A stretch of 64,000 bases of DNA from Paenibacillus plantarum (GTDB lineage Bacteria > Bacillota > Bacilli > Paenibacillales > NBRC-103111): positions 1 through 64,000 of the forward strand of contig NZ_WHNY01000067.1 in assembly GCF_013141695.1 (NCBI RefSeq), read 5' to 3'. Positions 1 through 8,134 of the stretch are shown one piece after another. A program made the position numbers and the translations under genes. The notes below the pieces were generated by a model. The model worked only from the letters and a program-made list of their open reading frames with translations, had not been told where the DNA came from and did not search any database. The number at the start of each line of letters is the position of its first letter. Position 1 is the first letter of the stretch.

Positions 1-67
1 TCAAAATTAATGAGTATACATAAATAAGCATTTTTTATGCATGTTCCAGTAGAAGAATAATAAAAAT

Positions 68-121
68 AACGAAATAAGCCCGGGGATTATGCATAAATTT
101 CATCCTAGGGCTTATTTCGTT
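68..121. terminator. Intrinsic terminator-like hairpin
   Basis: A perfect 14-bp inverted repeat (AACGAAATAAGCCC at 68-81 and its complement at 108-121) ends in a short T run. It probably ends a transcript from a gene to the left of the window; the symmetric A/T flanks would also let it work in the other direction. Confidence 0.7.
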
Positions 122-153
122 TGTCTAAGTAAAAAATATCTGTAAACAGATTA

Positions 154-170
154 TTAACTCAACTTTCGCA
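154..170 (+). repeat. Left terminal inverted repeat of the IS
   Basis: These 17 bases (TTAACTCAACTTTCGCA) match the reverse complement of 1492-1508 without a mismatch and lie 40 bases before the transposase start. Confidence 0.85.
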
Positions 171-210
171 CCTACGAGATACTAGATAACCCTTATGGTT
201 ACAAGAAATA

Positions 211-1503
211 ATGCTACAAATTGGTCAACTCTTACGAAAAGCTGGAATTAACAAGTCGTTTGGTCCGTCTAGTTTAGCTGTGTTTCAGATCTTGTTCTCT
301 CTCGTGTTTGAAGGTCGAAACTGGTTCCGTCTTTTGGAAAGTGAGCGTGGTGCATCGCTACCTGGAAAAGATGTCATTTATCGTTTTCTTAATCAAGGCA
401 CTTTCGCTTGGCGGAAGTTTCATCATAGCTTTGCTTTAAAAAAATCCAACACTTTGAATCGCTTATTGCTCCTTCGCGTACGCGTGTTTTCATCATCGAC
501 GATTCCGTTTTAAACCGTAATCGGAGTAAGAAAGCGGAACTGCTAGCTCGTGTATTCGACCATACAACGGGACGTTTCACCAAAGGATTTACCATGCTAA
601 CACTTGGTTGGTCAGATGGGTTTAGTTTTGCTCCAATTGACTTCGTCATGCTTTCTTCGGCTAAACTAGTGAATCGAATTTGCGAAATGAAGGAACATAT
701 TTACAAACGCAGCCATGGGTATAAGCGTAGATTGGAAGCACTCACCCGTAAACCGGATGCTGTCGTAGACTTGTTACAGCGTGCACTTTCTGCCGGATTT
801 ACAGCTGACTTTGTGCTGATGGACAGTTGGTTTACTCAAGCGCCGTTACTTCAAAAGCTACATGCAATGGGACTTTCGGTTATTGGAATGATCAAAGAGA
901 TGAAACAACGCTACCGCTTGAATGGCAAGTTAATGAGCTTAAAAGAGCTGTACAGCACACTTCCTAAGAACAAAGACAATGAAATCCTTGGCTCAATCAT
1001 TGTCGAAACAGCATGTGGATTACGGGTTAAGTTAGTTTTCGTTCAGAACCGTAACAAACGCAGGGAATGGTTGGCAATTCTCAGTACCGATCTGACGGTA
1101 AGTGCAGATGAGATCGTTCGACGGAATGCGTTGGAGCATCGAGACTTTTTTCAAATTCACAAAAAGTTTTCTAAAGCTAGGAACAGAGTTCCAAGGTCGT
1201 TCATTTGACATGCTGATCAGCTATACAACGGTAGTATTTAGCCGTTATTTAGTTATGGAATTTGAGTGTCGGCAGGAGAATGATGCCAAGTCGCTAGGCG
1301 GTCTATTTTTCCTCTTTGCCGATGAAGTAAGAGATCTGGATTACCAAACCGCCTTGCAGCAGCTGATGACGTTTTTCCTGCAGATCGCCGCAGCCAAGAC
1401 AAAACTGGAGAAGTCCAATGTATTTTGTCAACTCCGTGAGTGGATCCTCGGTTTGCCTAGCTACATCAAGGGATTGCTCATAGATTTAAGCTGCGAAAGT
1501 TGA
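211..1503 (+). pseudogene. IS4-family transposase, two frameshifts
   Basis: Three consecutive reading frames together make one DDE transposase. The first part (211-513) gives the N-terminus. The second (to about 1120) contains the first Asp in IIDDSVLNRNRSKK and the second in VLMDSWFTQ. The third (from about 1115 to 1503) carries the glutamate region MRWSIETFFKFTK followed by the C-terminus. The frame moves once near 460-480 and once near 1115-1125, each time by a single-base-type shift within otherwise clean coding sequence. No programmed slippery site is obvious at either point, so decay is more likely than translational frameshifting. The stop lies just before the right inverted repeat. 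Confidence 0.85.
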
Positions 1504-1508
1504 GTTAA
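1492..1508 (-). repeat. Right terminal inverted repeat of the IS
   Basis: It is the exact reverse complement of 154-170 and overlaps the last transposase codons. Confidence 0.85.
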
Positions 1509-1606
1509 TTAATAGTAATCAGGTTGTTTACGTTGGTCCTTTTGATGGACTTAATAGCTGGCAGAAGAATATATCTCAATGGAACAATTACGTTATCGAC
1601 AAATAA
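1508..1606 (+). pseudogene. 3' end of a gene cut by the IS
   Basis: An open frame runs out of the IS edge and ends at a TAA at 1604-1606, encoding about 30 residues that include GPFDGLNSWQKNISQWNNYV. The composition looks like real protein rather than a random frame, and the IS sits where the rest of the gene should be. The family cannot be told from this fragment; a sugar-binding protein tail is only a guess. It is followed directly by the leader element that also follows other genes in this locus. Confidence 0.3.
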
Positions 1607-1666
1607 ATAAGTCAATAAATAAAAAAATAGAGTAAGGCAGTAGACCTGAAACAGGCGTATAGTAAG
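1606..1666 (+). repeat. Conserved leader element, copy 1
   Basis: The stretch begins AATAAGTCAATAAATAAAAA and ends GTATAGTAAG. The same start, spacing and end recur at 4931-4992 and 6493-6548. Between the A-run and the GTATAGTAAG block there are 29 bases in this copy. It precedes the sulfatase relic. It could be a transcriptional leader or an operator; the sequence alone does not decide. Confidence 0.6.
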
Positions 1667-1706
1667 ATACGATTCCGACGTAAATGGAGGGGAAGTATCC
1701 AACTGA

Positions 1707-1940
1707 GTTTCCGTTAATCCGGTTTATACTCCTGCTAGGGCTGCACTGTTAACCGGAAAGTTTACACATCAAATTGGAATGACTTCGATGTCGACCCACA
1801 AATTCACTCGGGCCGTTAGCAGCTCGGCTTTATCAGGTAAGATTGTATGTTTAGATGATTGCCATCTTTTCGGGCTGGATGAATTACGTCGTCTTGATGA
1901 AAATGGATTAAATCCTGGTTATGATGAAAATTTATCATAA
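1707..1940 (+). pseudogene. Relic of a type I sulfatase
   Basis: Seventy-seven codons read as the active-site region of a sulfatase: VSVNPVYTPARAALLTGKFT, then HQIGMTSMS. This matches residues 48-76 of the intact sulfatase at 5026 nearly residue for residue. The catalytic Cys of the CxPxR signature is Tyr here, so no formylglycine could form. There is a stop just upstream (1704-1706) and no start codon. After about 30 matching residues the frame continues with sequence ending DENGLNPGYDENLS that suggests an internal deletion. A leader element like the one before SBP and sulfatase genes precedes it, so it is probably a decayed duplicate of the neighbouring sulfatase gene. Confidence 0.8.
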
Positions 1941-2102
1941 CCTTTTTTAAATTCTATTAAAGACTTTACTTGCAAATATCCTGCCTCACCACTTTAGTAC
2001 TACTAAATATGTAAAACAGTCAATGATTGTAGTATATTATGACGGCAAAGCATGAATATTCCTTAGCAGAAATAGAGACCCTCTGAATAGGGTATTACTA
2101 AA

Positions 2103-2116
2103 CGCAAACGCTATCA
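2103..2116 (+). promoter_or_regulatory. Possible cre box (CcpA site)
   Basis: CGCAAACGCTATCA fits the catabolite-responsive consensus TGNAANCGNWNNCA with one mismatch at the first base. It lies 24 bases before the response regulator start, inside its leader. A single short match is weak evidence. Confidence 0.35.
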
Positions 2117-2139
2117 AAGGAATCGGCAGGAAGGAATGG

Positions 2140-3162
2140 GTGACATTTATGTATCAAGTACTTGTTGCGGAAGATGAATTCTGGATCCGAAATCAGGTCA
2201 TTGAGTTGATTGAAAGGGTTGAAGGATTTAAAGTGATTGGCGAAGCCAGAGACGGCGAAGAAGCGTGGAACCTAATGAATGAGTTGTGGCCACACGTGTT
2301 GATAACCGACATTATGATGCCGAAGATGGATGGGCTCTCACTGCTGCAAAGAGTGTATGAATATCAAGTGTCTGTTGTACCGATTATTATCAGCGGTTAT
2401 GACAACTTTTCCTATGCCCAAGAAGCGATGAGGTATGGGGTTGCAGAGTATGTCCTTAAACCGATTTCAGAAGAGAAAATAAAGAAAGCCCTTACAAACT
2501 CCGTGGAAATTATGCAGCGTACGCACCGACACCGGGAACATTGGCTTCACATACACGAATTTATTCATAAGCTGGATACGTTTGATCAGCCAAAAGCTTG
2601 GCGGGAATTATCTGAGTTAATTAAATCCGTGTTAACTGTCAAGAATGCAGCACATGGTGAAAAAATGGGAATGCTGCGTATCTTATCGGACAAGTTATAT
2701 GAACAAACCGGCCATACAGCGGACAGACAGGAATGGGCTTCCTTAGACGGACAAGATAAAGAAGCGGTTCTGAAATATTTTTATTCCTTATTAGAGAATT
2801 GGTTTCGGTATATGGAAACGGCTCCGACTCAAACAACGAATCTGATTATGAAGAGAGTTCAAGAGTTCGTACAGAAAAATTATATGAAAGAAATTGCGCT
2901 GTCTCAAATTGCTGAAATTGCGGATTTAAGTGTTTCGAGGTTTTGCGTCATATTCAAAAAGAATACCGGAGATTCGTTCGTCAACTATTTGAACCAATAT
3001 CGAATCGATAAGGCGAAACAACTGCTGCTGCTTGAGACGGATTTGAAAATATATGAAATTGCCGATATGGTGGGCTTTTCGACGCTTCCGTATTTCAACC
3101 GCCTGTTTAAAACGGTAACAGGGCTATCGCCGAACGAATATAAAAGGAGTCTGGGACTATGA
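2140..3162 (+). CDS. YesN-type response regulator, AraC output domain
   Basis: This 340-residue protein is the DNA-binding half of a two-component system. An N-terminal receiver domain (about 4-122) has the acidic pair at Glu11-Asp12, the phosphoacceptor Asp57 in LITDIMMPKMDG and the lysine of YVLKPIS. The last 100 residues form two AraC-type helix-turn-helix motifs (IAEIADLSVSRFCVIFKK, then EIADMVGFSTLPYFNRLFK). The middle is a variable linker, as usual in this family. The GTG start is chosen because AGGAAGG lies 5-6 bases before it; ATG at 2149 is possible but further from the site. Its end overlaps the kinase start by four bases (ATGA). It probably controls the sulfatase locus downstream in response to an imported or extracellular sugar. 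Confidence 0.93.
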   Translation: MTFMYQVLVAEDEFWIRNQVIELIERVEGFKVIGEARDGEEAWNLMNELWPHVLITDIMMPKMDGLSLLQRVYEYQVSVVPIIISGYDNFSYAQEAMRYGVAEYVLKPISEEKIKKALTNSVEIMQRTHRHREHWLHIHEFIHKLDTFDQPKAWRELSELIKSVLTVKNAAHGEKMGMLRILSDKLYEQTGHTADRQEWASLDGQDKEAVLKYFYSLLENWFRYMETAPTQTTNLIMKRVQEFVQKNYMKEIALSQIAEIADLSVSRFCVIFKKNTGDSFVNYLNQYRIDKAKQLLLLETDLKIYEIADMVGFSTLPYFNRLFKTVTGLSPNEYKRSLGL

Positions 3163-4943
3163 GGCTGGGGTTGTTTCGCATTTCCTCCCTTGCAGCAAGA
3201 ATGTTCACCATTTTCATGTGCTTGTCCATTCTGGTCGTTGTCTTAATGACCAGCTTTTCTTATTTTTTCTACAACAAAGCGGTGAAGCAGGATTTCAAGA
3301 CGATCACGGGAGAAGCCTCTGAGCGCCTGAGCCATCACCTCGAGTTTTATTTGAAGTTAATGTCGCAATCGTCAACCACCCTAATCTCGACGGAGCTGAT
3401 TCAGAGGTGGCTGGAAGGAGCCTCGCCCTTATCCCGGGATGAAGTCGCCGATATGCAAAAGGAAATGGAATTATATACGTCTTTTCATTTTTCGGAGATC
3501 GTCAACCTATACTTGGTTTCGGCTGACAAGCGAGTGGTTGCGCTGAATAAAATCGACACTTCGTTTACCGATGCGCCATGGTATCAGGAGATTCCGGCAA
3601 ACCATACGAAAACACTGCCTACGTACAAAGTTTCCAGAAACGAATTGCCAGTTATGAGCATGCTCATTCCCGTATACAGTTCTCAAAGTGTAACCTTCCT
3701 AGGAAACCTAGTTATCGAGTTCACTTTGGCCGAAATCAACGCTACGTTCCAAAAATCTACATTAGGCAAAAGCGGCTTCTTCTTCATCCTTTCGCCGGAA
3801 GACGACGTTATCTATTATCCGGACGAAAGGTGGGTCGGCTTTCCTCGCAGCAAAACGGATTTGGCTAAGCTTTCCCTGAAGCCGGACGGCCAATCCAGCA
3901 TTCAGGAATGGAATGGCAAACGATCGCTCGTTCATGTGACGAAATCCGAACAAACCGGCTGGTATATCGTTGCGATCGTCCCGTATCAGGAAATCGCGAG
4001 CGGATTGAATACGGCTATCAACTCTTCCATCGTCACCGTTGCCATTATGATTCTCTGTCTTATCCTGATTATTCCACTAGTGCTGAGGCAGTTTGTCAGC
4101 CCAGTCAAAAAAATGAAGTCCGCTATAGAGAAAGTAGCCAGAGGAGATTTAAGCGTGCGCTTGGAGCCGATCTCCGACATCAGTGAGTTTCAAATATTAA
4201 GTCACAGCTTTAACAAGATGACGGAGCAACTGAACGATACGATGCGTATGGTAGCCGAACTGGAAATGAAGGAAATGAAGCTGCAATTGCATCAGCAGGA
4301 GGCCACCATCCAGGCGCTGCAAAACCAGATCAATCCCCATTTACTCTATAATACGCTGAACATCATCAGCGGCATTGCGTGCCTAGAGGGGAATCCGTTA
4401 ACGGAAAAGCTTTCCCAGAATTTGGCCGATGTATATCGCTACGCGGCGAGCTTCGCCAATATGGAGGTAAGGCTAAAAGACGAGCTATCCATTCTGACGA
4501 AATATTTGGAAATTATCCATATCCGGTTTCCCAAAAACTTTGAAAGCAAAGTCGTGATCAACGAAAAGTTTTTAGATTGCCGAATCTTGAAGCTGACGCT
4601 GCAGCCAATTGTGGAGAATGCGGTAAAATACGGGGTCGAGCCGCGTGGAGGGAACGGGGCGATCATCGTCACCGCCTATGCCGAAGGCAATGATTTGATC
4701 ATAGAAATCGCCGATAACGGCCCCGGCATTGACGAAAGCAAGCAGCAAAGCTTTGAACATTTGCTCGCGATGAAATTGTCCGAAGATTCGGAGCTTCAAC
4801 GTGAGTCACTCGGTCTGCCCAATGTCCACAATCGCATTCAGCTCAAATATGGCCGTTCCTACGGAGTCTCGATTCACTCTTTTCCGGGCAGAGGCACTGT
4901 GATCGGCATTCGAATTCCTTTGGAGAAAAAAATAAGTCAATAA
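3159..4943 (+). CDS. YesM-type sensor histidine kinase
   Basis: This 594-residue membrane kinase is the partner of the overlapping response regulator. It has a first membrane segment at about 20-40, an extracellular Cache-type sensor of about 240 residues, a second membrane segment at about 285-310 and a HAMP linker. A His_kinase domain follows with the phospho-accepting His394 in QINPHLLYNTLN, then an ATPase domain with DNGPGI and a late glycine box. This domain order is typical of kinases that sense extracellular sugars in Paenibacillus and Bacillus. The ligand cannot be read from the sequence. The operon position points to a component of a sulfated glycan. After its stop the leader element (copy 2) begins, before the first sulfatase. 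Confidence 0.93.
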   Translation: MRLGLFRISSLAARMFTIFMCLSILVVVLMTSFSYFFYNKAVKQDFKTITGEASERLSHHLEFYLKLMSQSSTTLISTELIQRWLEGASPLSRDEVADMQKEMELYTSFHFSEIVNLYLVSADKRVVALNKIDTSFTDAPWYQEIPANHTKTLPTYKVSRNELPVMSMLIPVYSSQSVTFLGNLVIEFTLAEINATFQKSTLGKSGFFFILSPEDDVIYYPDERWVGFPRSKTDLAKLSLKPDGQSSIQEWNGKRSLVHVTKSEQTGWYIVAIVPYQEIASGLNTAINSSIVTVAIMILCLILIIPLVLRQFVSPVKKMKSAIEKVARGDLSVRLEPISDISEFQILSHSFNKMTEQLNDTMRMVAELEMKEMKLQLHQQEATIQALQNQINPHLLYNTLNIISGIACLEGNPLTEKLSQNLADVYRYAASFANMEVRLKDELSILTKYLEIIHIRFPKNFESKVVINEKFLDCRILKLTLQPIVENAVKYGVEPRGGNGAIIVTAYAEGNDLIIEIADNGPGIDESKQQSFEHLLAMKLSEDSELQRESLGLPNVHNRIQLKYGRSYGVSIHSFPGRGTVIGIRIPLEKKISQ

Positions 4944-4992
4944 ATAAAAAAAACGGGTAAAGAATTAGGCCGGGCAGAGCAGGTATCGTAGG
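4931..4992 (+). repeat. Conserved leader element, copy 2
   Basis: AATAAGTCAATAAATAAAAA begins within the last codons of the kinase, and a GTATCGTAGG block follows 29-30 bases after the A-run. The order and spacing match copies 1 and 3. It lies between the kinase and the first sulfatase and could carry an internal promoter or operator. Confidence 0.6.
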
Positions 4993-5025
4993 TAGCGGGA
5001 TAACTATGAACCTAGGAGGGAACGT

Positions 5026-6492
5026 ATGCCGCAGTCTATGAAAAACATTATTTTGCTTATGACCGATCAGCACCGGCTCGATCACGTCAGTTATCACGGA
5101 TTAGGCCGGATGGCAACGCCAAATATCGACCGTATCGCCGAAAGTGTCGGGTTTACGAATTGCGTCTCCGTCAATCCGGTCTGCACGCCGGCACGTTGCG
5201 CTCTGCTGACAGGCAAATACACGCATCAAATCGGCATGACCGCGATGTCGGGCGATTTATCGCTGCAGCATCCGACCTACCCGCGCGCGCTGCAGACCGC
5301 CGGCTATAAAACGTACGGAATCGGCAAATTTCACTGGCTGCAGGGGTGGAAATTCGGCTGTCCTATCGGACAAGGCCATCCGCTCATCAGCATCAAGGAG
5401 GAGATTCGCGGGTATGGCTTTGACGAGGTTTGGGAAGCTTCCGGCAAGCAGCTCGTGAGTCGCAACTACTGCGATTATGCGGAGCACCTAGATCGTCAAG
5501 GCTTGCTGGAATCGTATCGGGCGTTCAACGACAGGAGCGGCAAAAACGGCAACGACGCCGAAACCCAAAATTTCAGCGGAGAACCGTTCCCGTTTGGCGA
5601 GCACAATTACATGGATATCGTCATCGGCGACAAGATCGTGGAAGCGATCGAGCATCGGCCTAAGGATATCCCGTTTTTTGTTTTCGGATCGTTCGTCGGA
5701 CCGCATCCGCCTTATGATCCGCCGCAATCGTATCTGGACCAGATTCCGTACGAGGAGATCGCCGATTTTCTTCCCGGCCCGAAGGGGCAACTTACCGATG
5801 AAGCCAAGAAGCGGCTGTACAACATGCGCCGGGCCTACAAGGCCATGATCGCGGTCATCGACGAGCAGATCGGACGTATCCTCGCGAAGCTGGAGGAAGC
5901 CGGCATTTTGGACGAAACCGTCATATTGTTTACGGCCGACCATGGCGAAATGATGGGGGATCACGGCCGCGTGCAGAAGCAATCCCCTTACCATGCTTCC
6001 GCAGTTGTGCCTACGGCGATCCGCCATCCAGACTATTTGTACAGGAAGCTGAATGCTTCGCCGGTAGAGCTGACGGACCTAACGGCAACGATGCTCGACA
6101 TCGCCGGCATCGATTCGAAAGCGGCGCTCAATAAAGACTGGCCAGCTTTTCACGATCGGGTGCCTTGCCGCTCGCTGCTGCCGATCGTCACCGGGGAAGC
6201 CGAACGCATTCGCGACTATGCTTTCTCGGAATGCGCTGGAGAGTGGCAAATGATACAGTCGGACCACTTTAAGTATGTCCGCATGCTTCAGTACGACGAT
6301 CCCGACCACGTGCCGGAGCAATTGTACGATCTCCAGGAAGATCCGCAGGAGCTGGTCAATGTGATCGGTCATCCGGCTTATGCGAAAGCAGCGGACTGGT
6401 GCCGCAGGCGCCGGGATTTCGTGCTCGACCGTACGCCCGCCGCCCAGCTGCAATGGGCTCCGATAATCGGGGATCACGGTGCAATAAAATGA
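5026..6492 (+). CDS. Type I sulfatase (formylglycine-dependent)
   Basis: This 488-residue enzyme removes sulfate esters from a carbohydrate. The signature CTPARCALLTG places the catalytic Cys at residue 53, to be oxidised to formylglycine by the FGE of this locus. Metal ligands are visible in LLMTDQHR near the N-terminus and in FTADHGEMMGDHG at about 304-316, and the C-terminal subdomain ends with the usual LYDLQEDPQELVN segment. There is no signal peptide, so it should act in the cytosol. The ATG follows AGGAGGG at 5014-5020; ATG at 5038 is a less well placed alternative. The nearest relative in the window is the relic at 1707. The exact sulfated substrate cannot be assigned; subfamily placement needs a database. 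Confidence 0.93.
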   Translation: MPQSMKNIILLMTDQHRLDHVSYHGLGRMATPNIDRIAESVGFTNCVSVNPVCTPARCALLTGKYTHQIGMTAMSGDLSLQHPTYPRALQTAGYKTYGIGKFHWLQGWKFGCPIGQGHPLISIKEEIRGYGFDEVWEASGKQLVSRNYCDYAEHLDRQGLLESYRAFNDRSGKNGNDAETQNFSGEPFPFGEHNYMDIVIGDKIVEAIEHRPKDIPFFVFGSFVGPHPPYDPPQSYLDQIPYEEIADFLPGPKGQLTDEAKKRLYNMRRAYKAMIAVIDEQIGRILAKLEEAGILDETVILFTADHGEMMGDHGRVQKQSPYHASAVVPTAIRHPDYLYRKLNASPVELTDLTATMLDIAGIDSKAALNKDWPAFHDRVPCRSLLPIVTGEAERIRDYAFSECAGEWQMIQSDHFKYVRMLQYDDPDHVPEQLYDLQEDPQELVNVIGHPAYAKAADWCRRRRDFVLDRTPAAQLQWAPIIGDHGAIK

Positions 6493-6548
6493 GACAATAA
6501 ATAAAAAAATCGGATAACGTTAATTCGATAAGATGCTTGTATAGTAAG
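6493..6548 (+). repeat. Conserved leader element, copy 3
   Basis: The ATAAATAAAAAAA run, a CGGATAA block and GTATAGTAAG 29 bases after the A-run repeat the layout of copy 1. It lies 47 bases before the binding-protein start. The final TATAGT could serve as a -10 element, but no good -35 box is seen, which would fit an activator-dependent promoter. Confidence 0.6.
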
Positions 6549-6594
6549 TGGTGTGATAAAGATCACATCGATACCTTCAAGGGGGAATGAATAA

Positions 6595-8112
6595 ATGAAG
6601 AAACTCGCCGTAATCGCCTTATCTTCATTACTGGCTGTAAGTGTTGTCGGCTGCGGGAAAGCAAGCAATACAACTGCGCCTAAATCGTCGGGAGAAGCCA
6701 AGGGGGCGGATACTTCCAAGAAATTGACGATCAGCCTTCTTGCGCCGAGCTTTGCCGGCGGCGGATGGCCGAGCGATAATGCCATTGTACAAAAGTTGGA
6801 TGAGAAGCTGAACATCGATTTGCAAATTCAGTGGGTACCGGCCGATACAATGGCCCAAAAATTAAACGTTATGGCTGCTTCCAACAGCTTCCCGGACGTA
6901 TATTGGGTTCAGCAAAATGAATTTATCAAGTGGCGAGATAAAAATATTTTCATGGATGTCAAGCCGGTTTTGAGCCAGTATCCGAATCTTTCCAAGCAAA
7001 TTACTGCGGAAGCTTTGCAGCTCAATAATCCGAAGGATAAATACTACGGACTGCCCTATTATATCCAGGATACCCGGGATTCAATAGCAATCCGCCAGGA
7101 TTGGCTGGACAAGCTGGGACTGAAAATGCCGACGACCGTCGATGAGTTTGCGGAAGTAGCCAAAGCCTTTGCAACCAAAGACCCAGACGGCAACGGCCAA
7201 CAAGACACAAGCGGATTTTCGTTCGGTTTCTTGAACAACAAATTTACCGGGGCTGGGCCGATCATGGCAGCATTTGGTCTCGGCAACGAGTGGATCAAAA
7301 TCGGCGATCAGCTGGTCAACTTCAAAACACAAAACAAGGAAATGAAGCAGTTTGTTACCTATTTAAACAAGATGTACCAAAGTGGGGCTTTGGATAAAGA
7401 CTTCGCTACCAATAAAGTCGCCGATCACAAGGACAAATTTGTAGCCAACAAGGTAGGGATCGCGGAATTTGTCCCTGGCGAGTTGTTAACTACTTCGTTC
7501 CAGACGTTGAAAAAAGCGCAGCCTAACGCTGTGATCGCGCAAGTGATTCCGCCTAAAGGTCCTGATGGAAAGCAAGGTACCACGACAAACTCGATGACGA
7601 CGGCTAAAGTTGTAATCAACAATGCCATCGACAAAGACAAGCAGCAGCGCATCCTCAAGATGTTGGATTATATGGTGTCCGACGAAGGTTACGACTTGAT
7701 CAAGAACGGTATTGAGAATGTGCACTATAAGTCGGATAACGGAAAGATAGTCAAGCTGGAAGCTTACGACAAGGAACGCCCGCAACTGTTGTCGATATGG
7801 TTCTTCCGACGTTTCGACCCGCTTATTCAAATGCATAAATGGGAGGATCCGAACCTTGTAAAGCAGCTCGAGGCCTGGAACGCCAATAACGCCAAGTATC
7901 CTTGGCCGAACCAAGGAGCCGAAGTGCTTACGGAATCCCAGTCTAAACTCGGCCCGAATATCGACCAGAAGTGGATCGCGGCCATAACCAAAATCATTAT
8001 GGGTCAAGCGCCGGTGGACAGCGTCGACCAAGCGGCAGCTGATTGGCTCAAGAACGGCGGCGAGCAAATTACGAAGGACGTTAATGAAGAGTACATGAAG
8101 CTGAAAAATTAA
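6595..8112 (+). CDS. Sugar ABC transporter binding lipoprotein
   Basis: This 505-residue protein captures an oligosaccharide outside the cell and delivers it to the two permeases that follow. The signal peptide ends in the lipobox VVGC with the lipid-modified Cys20, and the mature part reads as a family 1 (LplA-type) extracellular binding protein, with the aromatic-rich segments and the length of this group. GGGGGA-type ribosome binding site precedes the ATG. Stop and next start are 22 bases apart, so it is co-transcribed with the permeases. Sulfatases and a GH3 enzyme around it suggest a sulfated oligosaccharide ligand; this is inferred from context only. No ATP-binding subunit is encoded nearby, as is common where a shared MsmX-type ATPase is used. 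Confidence 0.92.
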   Translation: MKKLAVIALSSLLAVSVVGCGKASNTTAPKSSGEAKGADTSKKLTISLLAPSFAGGGWPSDNAIVQKLDEKLNIDLQIQWVPADTMAQKLNVMAASNSFPDVYWVQQNEFIKWRDKNIFMDVKPVLSQYPNLSKQITAEALQLNNPKDKYYGLPYYIQDTRDSIAIRQDWLDKLGLKMPTTVDEFAEVAKAFATKDPDGNGQQDTSGFSFGFLNNKFTGAGPIMAAFGLGNEWIKIGDQLVNFKTQNKEMKQFVTYLNKMYQSGALDKDFATNKVADHKDKFVANKVGIAEFVPGELLTTSFQTLKKAQPNAVIAQVIPPKGPDGKQGTTTNSMTTAKVVINNAIDKDKQQRILKMLDYMVSDEGYDLIKNGIENVHYKSDNGKIVKLEAYDKERPQLLSIWFFRRFDPLIQMHKWEDPNLVKQLEAWNANNAKYPWPNQGAEVLTESQSKLGPNIDQKWIAAITKIIMGQAPVDSVDQAAADWLKNGGEQITKDVNEEYMKLKN

Positions 8113-8134
8113 CGGTTGGAGTTGATTCGTTCTT

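Larger units (their letters stand above)
154..1508 (+). mobile_element. Decayed IS4-type insertion sequence
   Basis: The element is bounded by perfect 17-bp inverted repeats (TTAACTCAACTTTCGCA at 154-170 and its complement at 1492-1508) and contains one transposase gene that almost fills it. The outermost TTAA is palindromic, so part of it could be target site rather than element. The length of about 1.35 kb and single DDE transposase fit the IS4 group. The transposase is frameshifted twice, so the copy cannot move by itself. It lies against the 3' end of a truncated gene on its right side. Confidence 0.85.

Noticed and set aside
211..1503. Programmed ribosomal frameshifting in the transposase
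   Set aside because: IS4-type elements normally use one frame, and no slippery heptamer is evident at either shift.
3578..3868. Plus-strand open frame of 96 codons inside the kinase gene
   Set aside because: It overlaps the kinase sensor domain in another frame and lacks a ribosome binding site.
5488..6027. Open frame of 179 codons on the minus strand inside the first sulfatase
   Set aside because: It is the shadow of a GC-rich, strongly coding plus-strand gene; it has no ribosome binding site and no recognisable domain.
6549..6594. CRP-like site (TGTGATAAAGATCACA) before the binding-protein gene
   Set aside because: It looks like the enterobacterial CRP palindrome, but low-GC Firmicutes use CcpA rather than cAMP-CRP for sugar control; probably a chance palindrome, or a site for another regulator.
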